DNA from: Meconema thalassinum | Lineage: Eukaryota; Arthropoda; Insecta; Orthoptera; Tettigoniidae | Length of the DNA stretch: 64,000 nucleotides | Direction: 5' to 3' | Assembly (NCBI GenBank): GCA_946902985.2 | Contig: OX336389.2 | Coordinates: forward strand, 149,099,099-149,163,098 | In this document: positions 11,027-21,293 of the stretch, in pieces | Layout: every line of letters starts with the position of its first letter | Position numbering within the stretch: the stretch's first letter is position 1 | The notes under the pieces: generated by a model | Told to the model about the DNA's origin: nothing | The model's database searches: none | What the model saw: only the letters and a program-made list of their open reading frames with translations | Translations under genes and position numbers: made by a program

Positions 11027-11360
11027 GATTTTGTTCGAGAAAGATCTGAGATTTACGACGCAGTCGCAAGGAAACGTGGAATTGTGCTGAGGAAGAAGTT
11101 ACGCTATTGGAGGAGAGACTCGAACCAATGAATGATAGTTTGGAGGGAGACGGAGATTACTGAAACTACCATATTTAATTACTTTTGGAATGCAGAATTG
11201 TGGAAATCTATTTTCAGTTATGGCATTGATTTGGAATTTTGAAGAAATTATTTTTGAGTTTTTGAAATTTGAAAATCCGTCAAGTATAGCCAAAGTTAGA
11301 ACTTCCAGTAATGACGGAGAAACAAGCTATGGAAGGGATGGATACGCCCCTTAAGAAGTT

Positions 11361-11368
11361 GATAAAAG
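11361..11368 (+). promoter_or_regulatory. TATA-like box of the gypsy LTR
   Basis: GATAAAAG lies about 500 bp into the LTR and is shared by LTR2 (21792-21799). LTR3 reads GATAATAG at the same place, so that copy may be weakened. Position relative to a start site is not shown by the sequence. Confidence 0.35.
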
Positions 11369-14300
11369 GCCTTGCACAGCAGAGAGAAGCTCTGATATCT
11401 CATTTTCTCGTGTCTTATAGTGGGTTTTCTGATTATCATATTGTCAGACGTCGAGTGATTCAGTGAAGCAAGTAGTCTTTAGCGTGTGGTAAAGCCCACC
11501 GCATTGAACGAGCACGGAGCAGTGCAGCAGTTCCATTTTACGGTTTTTGAAACTAGGCGAAGTTGAAACGCACACATAAACGGGTCTACAAGATAATATA
11601 TCAAGAGTTAGCGACTGCCTTTAAGCTAATTCTATTGTGCATTACAGTATTAAAGTGTGTAGTAAAGTTGAACATTTTCACGATTATAATTTGGAAGATA
11701 TTGGCATTTTAAGACTGCAGACAAAAGTGATTTTCTCGCCACCTGAGAAGCACTTTTATAACACCACATTCTACGCTACGGCTGACACGTGTATTGCAAC
11801 GGTGATACAGAATATTGCATTTGGTCATACAACGCTACATTCTACAATGCAACATTATAATCTGGCAGTACTTTCGACTATTATTTTAACGAAAGTGGAG
11901 ATGGAAGACTAAATCTTTAATGCAATTGGGACATATATCAATGGAGTGAAATAGCAGCATGGAACTTCGCTAATCGTCTTTCTACAAAAGCGAGCATGTA
12001 GTGAACATCCAACTACACTCATGCATCGTAGTCCAACGCTGAATTATATCAAATGGCAGTGGAAATATTTTCATACTCTACAATTATGAACATTTCTGCG
12101 GAAATAATTGCAATAAACTTCATGGCGAATTGCTACCAGAACTTCAGGGAACTATCAAGAGAGGCCAGGGTAGACCCGGCTCACAAAGAAGAGTTTTGCC
12201 AGAAGGATGTCTATCGTCTACACGGAGCAGTGCAATTTCCGGAGGAGGAAGCAGTTCTATTCTCCGAGGGCGCTGGTTCCAGGTTCGAGTTCGGAGCACA
12301 TCTTTACGTTGGTGAAATGGAACTAACAGCAGTCTTCTTTGGAAGATTTTCCTCTAGAACTTCAATCAACAGATAAGGTAGTCGTGAACGTTTCTTGTTT
12401 TATTTGAGCCATTTAGCGATATCTGAGCAACCATTTTTCCCGTATTTTCTGTCCCATATATTTTGCCCCATATTCTTGCTTGATATTTCTGTACTCCGTA
12501 CACTTTGATGATTTATGCCTTTTTCGACGATTTATTTTGAGACATTGTTATGTCATTGGCATATTTAAATAATTTTGGATCAGTTGAGACTGATATTATA
12601 TATTATTTCAGTAATTTTCATATTTTTGTAGTCACGATTTGACTGTAAAGTTAACGATTTTCTATGGCAAATTTGAATTCAGACAGCGTGTCATTTTATT
12701 AAAGTAATTCTATTCAGTAAATTACTTTGACCAATTTTCTGTCATCCTCAAGAAAGAAGAATAATTAAAAGATTTTAGAGCGTTAAAATCTATTACTGTA
12801 TCGACGATCTTGGAAATACTAGTCGTTTTATGAACATGATTGCAACATTGACATTTATCGTCAGTTCTGAAATACCATTGCATTATAGACAATTTTATGA
12901 AATATAAACTTTGATTACGATTTATTGAATACACTATAGTAATGAACATTTGATAGGAGTTTTTCTCAATTCTAGATTGGAACAATAATGTTTGCATTCC
13001 ACAGTCTAATTGGATTCTATTCGATTATTTAGGCAGTTTAGATGAACTTTGATTGAAGATAGTATTTTTATACTGCGATACTTTGAAGATATTAATCTCA
13101 ATTTTGATAGACCAGGGAGGCGTGTCTAATCGTATTTGCTATTAAATTTATTTGTGATTGGCAAATTTTTACTTCATATCGATTCATGAATGAAACCCAC
13201 GATGGTTAAATATAACAACAGTTTTGATACAATTAATGAATATAAGAATTTTTAAAGTGGAACTATGGATGTATAATCGTTAGTTCAGTGGACGTGTAAA
13301 AGTCGCTGATGAATAATGCCCTTGAATAAGTGAAGGAGATTCCCACAGTAATATTAATGAAGTTGAATTTATAAGTGGAGGTTTTTGTATGTATTGTGGA
13401 AGATTTTGATGCCATATATATGGAGATATATGATGAGTTCTGGGCCTATTTTGTGCAATTTTGTGCGTTTTGAGCGAGGTATTTTTCCGCTGAGTATATT
13501 GTCCAGGTCCTTTGAAAATTAATGATGTGAAGTTGCTGTTAAAATTAACAAGAGTGTTTAAATAATTTGAGATAACGATTTTGAATGGAGGTTACCGTCA
13601 CAAATAATAATAATAATAATTATTAAACCTTATTAAACCTGAATGTATAATTTAAATATAACTAACCTTCATTGGTCGATTATATCAACACGATTTAAGT
13701 AATTATCAACCGGATAGACGTGTGGTTTAATGTATTTCTAAAATAAATAATATAAATATTGTAAATAATTATGTAAATATCTTTAATAATAATTTGATAT
13801 GAAAGGGATTAATAGAGGCTTGTATAAATTTTTCAATTGTCGTTTGACAATGTTATAAACAATTTATAATTGTTATAAATAATTAATGAACAATTTGTTA
13901 TAAACAATTTAAAATGTTATTATACTCTAAACAACGCTAGTTAAACAATTGGATTAACAATTAAACAAGGTTTGGGATTATTAGAGTAATCCAGTAATAT
14001 TTGATTGGAGCATTTAAAAGATTTGCGTGATAATATTTGAGTTGAGTTGAGGACATTTAAAGTGTTTTGAAAAGGAGCTAGGCTCTGAGGTAACTAGCAT
14101 ATGCTAACGTTGGCTGGACAGGTGGGTCCATTTGACGATGCGAGCATGCAACATGGTGTAGGGTGTATCGCAGCTGGCCAGACAACTGTATGACAGAGGC
14201 CAAGGTCACCTACATAGCAGCCTTGCAGTTATAAATAAAATGTGATGTTTATGAAAAAGGAAAACAATTGCTACATGTCTCGTCCCAACTCCCTTATCCA

Positions 14301-14792
14301 TCCCAAGTGTATTATTATTATTACATTCTTTTGAGCTAGAAAGCTGAAATTTTGTATGCAAAGTCTACAAGTCCTACAGGAGGACATGATTATATTGACA
14401 ATGGCTTCTGATCGCCACGTTTATTTTGTTGTTCAATTTTTGTTATATTATTCCTTTATGTGAAATAAATCATTGTACAGTTTAAAGTTTCTTGTTTCCG
14501 TTTTGGTTCATTTTAAATATCATGGTGGAGGTTATTGTGAGGGCATACTTTAAGTGATCCAGTTGGCAACCCAGACCCGAGATTAATTTGAATAGGTAAG
14601 TAAAGGTAAGTATGAACCCCCGTATATTTTGGTGTGTTCCACAATATGTTCTTGTTAACTACTGTGCTCTAATCTCGATAGTATCTGTCAGTGCCATTTT
14701 CATTGATGTAGCTGTGCCGGTGCGATTGATTATTGGCAATCCGATTGAGGGGGCGGATATCTGACAGCCTACTATCCGGGTTAACGGGGACA

Positions 14793-15000
14793 GTAGGATT
14801 GGCGACCCTAAAACGTGGGGCACGTTCAACAAAACTGGATTACCAGGTTGAACGCCAGTAGGATTGGCGCCGCAATTCGGTGGGGCTCGATCAGCAAAAC
14901 ATTGGATTACCAAGTTATTGCAGTAGCATTGGCACCGCAATTTTGTGGAGTGCTCGAATAACATTGGATTACCAAGTTATCGATGTCAATGGGATTGTGA
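14793..15000 (+). promoter_or_regulatory. Primer-binding region with three tandem PBS-like modules
   Basis: Directly after LTR1 there are three tandem repeats of about 65-75 bp, each starting CAGTAGnATTGGC and containing GGATTACCA. The first holds TTGGCGACCC, the second TTGGCGCCGC and the third TTGGCACCGC. A TGGCG-type sequence a few bases after an LTR is the usual form of a tRNA primer-binding site. Which module is used cannot be told from sequence alone. The same block follows LTR2 at 25223-25430. Confidence 0.45.
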
Positions 15001-15496
15001 AGACTCAAATAAAGAGGTTGATTCTTTGTTAGATGTCTTGGCCAATTGTAGAATTTGAGAGTGTGATTATATAGGGATTAAATGTTGTGTTGTATTAGGA
15101 AAATTACACTCAGAAAAGATCAGATCTTATACAACTTGAGAGAGGTTACATAGGCTGGAAACCTAGAAAAATCGCCTATGATCTGGAGTCTTATTTTATT
15201 TGACCGGCTTATGACATGTTTAGTCATATTAAAGATAAAATTAAATTATTTGGATTGTAAATGTAAATTATTTGTGTTAGGATATTTTAAAATGAACCAA
15301 AGAAATTTGAACATGTGCTTGAGTTTACTTCAACATGAAGTGTCTACGAAGGTTAATTATAAGGTAATTATAAGTTAGATTTAAGACAGAAAATTGCTCA
15401 AACTTTATATATGGTGAAAAATGTTGCTCAGATGTTGTTATTTTGCTCTGTTTGATGTATGTCCCTAAAGCAGTCTATTATTGAAATATTATTGAA
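15001..15496 (+). other. Gypsy 5' untranslated region, copy 1
   Basis: No domain-bearing ORF. A 66-codon open frame at 15178-15378 is AT-rich, unlike known proteins, and probably chance. The stretch joins the primer-binding block to gag. Confidence 0.5.
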
Positions 15497-17133
15497 ATGG
15501 CAGATGAGAGTATGAGAATGATGTTGGAGGAGTTGAAAGCTAGCATGAATAACAGTATGAAGCAGATGATGGAGGAGAATTCTAGTAATGTTCTAGTAAT
15601 ATGTCTAGTAATATGTCTATTAGAATGGAGTAATATGCTAGTAATATGTCTGCTAATTTAAAAGCTAGCATGAATGAAAGCATGAAGGAGATGGAAGCTA
15701 GGAATGCTAGTCGAACGAAGCAGATGCTGGATGAAAATTTGAAAGTTCTTCAGACCAGTTCTGCAAACTTAGAAAATGATATGTCGCGTTTACAGATCAG
15801 TACCCAGGGAATCGAGAATGCTGTAACTGACATGCGCACAGACGTGTCCAATGTGCATAAAGATGTTTCAGATGTTAAGACTGATGTTTCTAAGGTACAG
15901 AAAGATCTTACTATGTTGAATCTTGATGTTGCTAATGTCCGGGGTGATATTTCATGTGCTAGAGCAGAAGTAATTGTTGTTAGGAATGATGTTGCTACTG
16001 TACAAGATAAGGTAGAAGAGGTTCAAAGAGAGATTAAAAATGTTCGAACCGATGTGTCAAATGTTCAAGTAGACATAAATAATATTCATTCTGATGTAAA
16101 TGAGATGCAAAGCGACATCAATAAGATACAAGTAGAAGTGAATACAGTTTTTGTAGACATTGCTAAAGTTCAAACTGATGTTAATAAAGTTCGAGAAGAA
16201 ATTGAAACTTCAAAAACGCTTTGTACTCGTAACATTAGTGCTTTAACAACTAGGTTGGTTGACGAGTCTGTTAGGACAACAGCTTCTTTAGCTGGATTAA
16301 AATATGATGTAGAGGTCATGAGAACCCAAGTCTTAGATCATAATCGTTTACTTAAGGAAGACATTGAAGTAGATATTGCGGAAATGTTAACTGCAAATGT
16401 AACGGTTTGGAAAGATGAATGGAACAGGTCAAGTGGGGAACATGTCACTCAGATTCAGGAGCGAATTGAACGAAAACTTGCCAGTACACAAGTAGACATA
16501 AATAATGAAGTAGTTCAAATTAGAAAGGATTTGAGTATAAGGATGGATTCGCTATCCGAAAAGCAGGTAGAGGATAGAACTCAAATAGGTCAGGACGTGC
16601 AAGCATTAAAGACCGCGTTAGAGGAAAAAATTCATAAGGTTGTCTCTGATGTCAATGAAACTACGAGCAAACTCCAGAATTTGAAACTAGGAGAAGCTAG
16701 CATGATGGAAACCTATAAAGAAGAGTTGATTAGGAAAGTCATCACGGAAATCACAGATAGGGATCCAGAAGGATTGACTTGTGAAGAGGATAGGAATTAC
16801 GTCAGAAGATGTAACCTCGCTACAGAAGAGAGAGATATTAGTCCTGAGGAACGTATATCCAGATTTCGGGAAGAAGAAGAGGATAGGAATATTGAACCTG
16901 AATGGAAATATCGTGATAGTGGGAAGAATTATGTGGATCCATATCCGAGAAATGTGACAGTCATCCGAAACTTTGAGGACAAACCTCAAAAATTTAGTAA
17001 TACTGATAGTCTAACACCGATAGAATATATCAGGAACCTTAAAGACTATTTTATTGAAGCTCATATTCCCAGAGAAAGAGAGATGAGAATCGTAGAAAGA
17101 TATCTAGCTGGAGGACCCCTTGAATGGTTCTGA
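15497..17133 (+). pseudogene. gag: Gypsy gag N-terminal part, copy 1
   Basis: A short open frame from ATG 15497 shares its KASMN.SMK pattern with the main frame, so the original start was probably here. A TCTAGTAATATG micro-repeat near 15590-15640 shifts the frame, and the main frame then runs 15646-17133 (495 codons). Residues about 30-350 form a very long coiled coil built on DVxxVxxD repeats, followed by an acidic segment and a capsid-like start (TPIEYIRNLKDYF). It stops at TGA 17131-17133 inside the capsid-like domain, directly after EWF. Gag forms the particle shell. Copy 2 has the same stop, so it predates the tandem. Confidence 0.7.
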
Positions 17134-17943
17134 GCATTTCGGTACACTTTCAGTAATTTTGACGAATTTGCAGAGGCACTGATAAAACGATTCTGGTCAA
17201 TAGAAGCACAGAATTCATTAAGAGCTGAGGTATACTCGAGGAAGTATTCAGGTACTCTTCCAACACGGTACGCTGATTTCTTCACGAGCCAGTTATCGCG
17301 CTTGAGATTTTTGCAACCCCCATTGCCGACAGAGCAGTTGATAGATGCTATTTCTGTGGAAGTGAGAAGACTCATCATATCGTCAAATATCAGGGATTTG
17401 ACCAGTATGGACGAACTATTGAGAAGGCTTGACTACACGAGTCCGATGCCAAATGTGGTTCAGAAAGGACAGAGGCACGAATTCAAAGACATTAATACAG
17501 TCTACATGGGTCAAGTTCAGCAAACTGATAAGCCTGCCGATGAAGAGAAAACTGAAAATGTAGGTCCTCATAGGAATAATTATTTTCGCAACAGATCACA
17601 AGGTTACCGTCCATATCAGCAAAGACGAGGCTGGAAAAATAATAGAGGGAATTATAATAATGGAAGAGGTAGATACTACAATAACCAGGGCTAGAATAGA
17701 AATAACCAGTACCAGAATCGAAATCAGAATTCTCAAGGTCAGGTTATGACACCCGACAAGTATCAAGAGAGAGAGAAAGAAAGTCAGCAGTATCTGAAGG
17801 AATTACGAGAAAAGGAAGCTGAAAACCAGAAGAAAAGACAGGATGTAGTGATCGATCCTGGTCCTTCTACAAGCCAGCAGGGGAACTTTGAGATTGGTAA
17901 CACAAAAAAACGCCGATTTCTCAACGACAGTGAGAAACTATGA
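17134..17943 (+). pseudogene. gag: Gypsy gag distal part, copy 1
   Basis: The same frame as gag continues after the TGA with capsid-like sequence (YTFSNFDEFAEAL), then an Arg/Asn/Gly/Tyr-rich tail at about 17580-17690 that may bind RNA in place of a CCHC zinc knuckle. A TAG at 17692-17694 interrupts it. The frame resumes with a charged segment and ends at TGA 17941-17943. The end overlaps pol by about 55 bases in a +1 relation near an A7 run (17905-17911). In-frame stops make it non-functional unless read through. Confidence 0.6.
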
Positions 17944-20335
17944 ATGCATTGCCACACCAAACCTAATTACCATTAATGAAATTTACGAAGTAACTGATGA
18001 GGATTTATTAGAAGAGAGGGGAATCGTCAAAGAGGAAAGACCATGTGCCTTACCTATTATTTCTGTACTGATAGATGGCCAACAGTACAAAGCTCTTATG
18101 GATACCGGCGCAATTATTTCTATCATTTCCGATGAATGCTATCAAAGTCTGTTAAAAGGAGAAAACATGACAGTTTTACCTGTTTCTACCGTCAAAGTGA
18201 GAGGAATTTTCCAAGACAAGGCAGTGAAATGCAAGATCCAAGTGTTGTTGAACTTTGAAATTAATGGAAGGAATTATGAACAGATCTTTATTGTGGCGAA
18301 CAAGATCCATTTCGATATTGTGCTAGGAATCGATTTTATATCGAAAGTTGGAGCCATTATTGATATGAAGAATAGGATTATTAGCTTTAATGATGGGTAC
18401 ATGATCACAGAAGAGATCGAAGAACAGGACGGGAAAAACAGTCTGGAGATAGACCTTAGGGAAGAGATTTTAAATACCATTACCAATGAAGTGGAGAATC
18501 TAACAGAAATACCCAGTAGAAAAACTGAAGGATTTGAAGAAATTCAGGGGGAATTTGAGGATTTGATAAAGGAATTCCAAGATATTTTTGATGAAAAGCC
18601 TGGATTGATTAAAGACTATAAGTATAAAATAAGGCTGACTGATGAAACCCCTTACCAAAAGAGAATATACCCCATACCTGAGAAATACTACCAAGAAGTA
18701 CGAGGGTTGATCAGAAAAATGGAGGTAGACGGGATTATTAAAAAACAGGCGTCGTCTTACATAAACCCCATCACTGTAGTCAAGAAAAGTAATGGTCAGA
18801 TACGTCTTTGTCTCGATGCTCGGACCATCAACTTAAAGATTCTTCCAGAAAATGACCGACCACCTAAGATTAGAGATCTGCTTAGAAAGTTCAAAGGGAG
18901 AGCATGTTTCAGTGTTCTTGACTTGACATCTTCGTTTTACCAAGTTCAACTGGAAGAAGAAAGTATGCAGTACACTGGATTCTTATTTGACCAGACGTCA
19001 TGGGTCTTCGTGAGAATGCCTTTTGGAATGGTCAACAGTGGACCAGCACTTATTCGAGCACTTGATAGTAAGCTCACTGACGAAGTAAAGGAAAATGTAA
19101 TCTGCTACATTGACGATTTAATTCTATCTTCACCCAACGCCGCAGAACATTTAGTGCATTTGAGAAAGTTGTTTGAAAATTTAAGGGAGGCCAATATCAA
19201 GGTCAATTTTGGAAAATGTCAATTCTTGATGAAGGAGATCAACTACTTGGGGCATACTATTGATAAGGATGGATATCATCCAAACATGCAGAAAGTAGAG
19301 GCGATCACAAGGTTCCCAAAGCCAACTAAGGTGAAACAAGTCAGAGAATTTGTAGGCGCATGCCAATTCATCAGCAGCCACTGTCCGAGATACTCTGAAA
19401 TTATGGCTCCTCTGTATGACTTACTCAAGAAGAATAATAGATGGAAATGGAGTACCGCAGCAGACGACGCTTTTGAGAAAGCAAAGGAGATGCTCAGAAA
19501 CAACGTTAAACTGGAGTACCCAGACTTTGAGAAGGTGTTCTATATTGAGTCTGATGCATCAAGAATAGGCATTAGTGCAGTCTTATACCAAAAAGACGAG
19601 GCAGGCAACAAGCACTACATTGCGTTCACTAGTCGGAAGTTAAAGAAACACGAGGAAAACTACTTTACGACCGAACTAGAAGCGTTAGCTTTTGTAACAG
19701 CTTTGCAAGCGTGGAAAAAAATGCTGCTGGGACACAAGGTTATCATTATTACAGATCACAAAGCACTTCAGTTTATGCTGCAAACTGACATGTCTAGTGA
19801 TAGATTGACACGTTGGGCTTTGTTCACCCAACAGTTTAACGCCACTATCGTCCATCAGCCTGGGAAAGACAACTTACTGGCTGATGCTTTATCACGTAAC
19901 CCTATCAAAAATGTGCAGATACACCATGTACAATTGGAGCAGCAAGATCAAGAGACCGTTAGGAGGTTAGCCCGAATCGGTGTGTCACAGAAGAGACACG
20001 CTCCAATTAGGAAAATGTACAGGTTCCTTAAGGGTTACATGGACAATACTGATGTTGACTATGCAGCTACACAGAGAGATTCACGACACTTTGTCTTGAG
20101 TGGAGACATTGTATGTAAGTATGCTGACTCTGCGCATACAAAGCTCCGAATAGTCGTGCCACCTAAACTTGTTGTCAATTTAGTGTGGGTAGCTCATCAC
20201 GCAACTGGACATGCAGGTCTGGATAAAACTCTTGATACTCTTAAAGAGAGGTTTATTTGGACTAACATGCGCTCCAGCATTGCTAATGTCATTCGTTCAT
20301 GTGATAAATGTCAAAGTATGCTTCCGCTCTATTAA
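17888..20335 (+). CDS. pol: Gypsy pol: protease, RT, RNase H, start of integrase (copy 1)
   Basis: The ORF has 815 codons. Aspartic protease is marked by MDTGA near residue 72. Reverse transcriptase spans about 260-440 with YIDD. RNase H spans about 540-660 (ESDAS, ELEAL, TDHKA, ADALSR). The integrase HHCC zinc finger lies at about 760-810 (VAHHATGHAG...CDKC). It copies element RNA to DNA. The ORF begins in overlap with gag in the +1 frame, so synthesis would need a frameshift. It ends prematurely at 20335 where the integrase changes frame. The true start is uncertain because no upstream ATG is required for a frameshift product. Confidence 0.85.
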   Translation: MRLVTQKNADFSTTVRNYECIATPNLITINEIYEVTDEDLLEERGIVKEERPCALPIISVLIDGQQYKALMDTGAIISIISDECYQSLLKGENMTVLPVSTVKVRGIFQDKAVKCKIQVLLNFEINGRNYEQIFIVANKIHFDIVLGIDFISKVGAIIDMKNRIISFNDGYMITEEIEEQDGKNSLEIDLREEILNTITNEVENLTEIPSRKTEGFEEIQGEFEDLIKEFQDIFDEKPGLIKDYKYKIRLTDETPYQKRIYPIPEKYYQEVRGLIRKMEVDGIIKKQASSYINPITVVKKSNGQIRLCLDARTINLKILPENDRPPKIRDLLRKFKGRACFSVLDLTSSFYQVQLEEESMQYTGFLFDQTSWVFVRMPFGMVNSGPALIRALDSKLTDEVKENVICYIDDLILSSPNAAEHLVHLRKLFENLREANIKVNFGKCQFLMKEINYLGHTIDKDGYHPNMQKVEAITRFPKPTKVKQVREFVGACQFISSHCPRYSEIMAPLYDLLKKNNRWKWSTAADDAFEKAKEMLRNNVKLEYPDFEKVFYIESDASRIGISAVLYQKDEAGNKHYIAFTSRKLKKHEENYFTTELEALAFVTALQAWKKMLLGHKVIIITDHKALQFMLQTDMSSDRLTRWALFTQQFNATIVHQPGKDNLLADALSRNPIKNVQIHHVQLEQQDQETVRRLARIGVSQKRHAPIRKMYRFLKGYMDNTDVDYAATQRDSRHFVLSGDIVCKYADSAHTKLRIVVPPKLVVNLVWVAHHATGHAGLDKTLDTLKERFIWTNMRSSIANVIRSCDKCQSMLPLY

Positions 20336-20511
20336 AAGGAAAACCTAAGGCTATGATCCCCTCTAAACCAAATGAACTCATGGCGACGGACATATTTGGC
20401 CCCTGTCCGAAGGGATACCAGGGTAATCAGTTCCTGTTGGTTACCGTGGATGTCTTCTCGAAATTTGTAACAATGAGTCCCATGCAAAAGCTAACACGAG
20501 GAACGTTGTAA
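20308..20511 (+). pseudogene. pol: Gypsy integrase core fragment, copy 1
   Basis: This continues the integrase in another frame: the first catalytic Asp is in ELMATDIFGP, followed by VDVFSKFV, the usual pattern of the retroviral integrase core. The frame closes at 20511 and the rest is in a third frame. The break is identical in copy 2. Confidence 0.75.
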
Positions 20512-21200
20512 ACAGACTGGAACATGCTGTATTTCCAAAAGCTGGTAAACCAGAATATCTACTATCGGATCATGGAGCTCAGTTTACATCCTTAGAATTT
20601 ACTGCAGATATGGAAAGGCTTGGTATTAAGCACATATTTTCAAGCGTGCGCTATCCGGAATCGAATTCTTCAGAAAGATATATGGCTGAATTTTCGAAAT
20701 TTTGTCGAATTTTCTGTCCGAATGATCATTCTGGTTGGGTGAGATTTGTAACCCTTATTGAGGAATGTCTAAATTCTACAGCGCAGGAGAGCACAGGAGA
20801 AGTGACAATGCGACTTCATCTAGGAAGAAACCCAGAAAGGCCGTGGGACAATCTTTTCAACCACGTTCCTAGAGATCCCGACCTAGGAAGGCAGCAGAGA
20901 ATAGACAGAGCGAAAGAACAACTCCAGAAAGCAGCACAAAAACGACTGAAAAGAGTAGCTGGAAAACGTTTTGGTGCTCCCTTAGAAATTGGAAATCTGG
21001 TATTACTACGCAGACCTGTCAAGGCTGATGTAAGTAAGAAAATCTATCCCAAGTTTGGAATAGTGTTTATGGGTCCGTTCAGAATTACGAATGCTTATGG
21101 AAACAACTGTTATGAACTCTACGATGATGAGAATAATGTCGTATATGGCAAGTTCAATGCTGGAAACTTGAAGAAATATCATACAAGAGTAAGCCAATAA
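20512..21200 (+). pseudogene. pol: Gypsy integrase core end and C-terminal domain, copy 1
   Basis: The third frame carries the second catalytic Asp (LLSDHGAQFTS, about 20565-20595) and the catalytic Glu (NSSERY, about 20660). A basic C-terminal domain follows with a GPFRI motif near 21075 and ends at TAA 21198-21200. The D,D,E triad is thus spread over two frames. No env-like ORF follows; only about 90 bp separate it from LTR2. Confidence 0.75.
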
Positions 21201-21283
21201 TAATTCAATTTCGTGTTTAAGTGAATTCAGATACTTATAACACAGAGTTTAAAAACAATTTGCAACTGTTTTTAAAACGTGGT

Positions 21284-21293
21284 GAAGGGAGAA
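21284..21293 (+). promoter_or_regulatory. Polypurine tract before LTR2
   Basis: GAAGGGAGAA abuts the LTR start, as expected for the plus-strand primer of an LTR retroelement. The same tract precedes LTR3 at 31715-31724. Confidence 0.7.

Larger units (their letters stand above)
10863..14792 (+). repeat. Gypsy LTR1 (3930 bp)
   Basis: The LTR starts TGCCCCCGTAAATTG and ends CGGGGACA, defined exactly by the outer duplication. Four TGACG-type motifs lie at 10943-11026, a TATA-like GATAAAAG at 11361-11368, and AATAAA at 14464-14469. If these are used, the R region would be about 3 kb. Short ORFs at 11637-11912 (91 codons) and 12053-12376 (107 codons) persist in all three LTRs, but the LTRs are nearly identical, so this is not evidence of selection. 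Confidence 0.9.

Noticed and set aside
11637..12376. 91- and 107-codon ORFs inside the gypsy LTR
   Set aside because: Present in all three LTRs only because these are nearly identical copies. No domain is recognisable.
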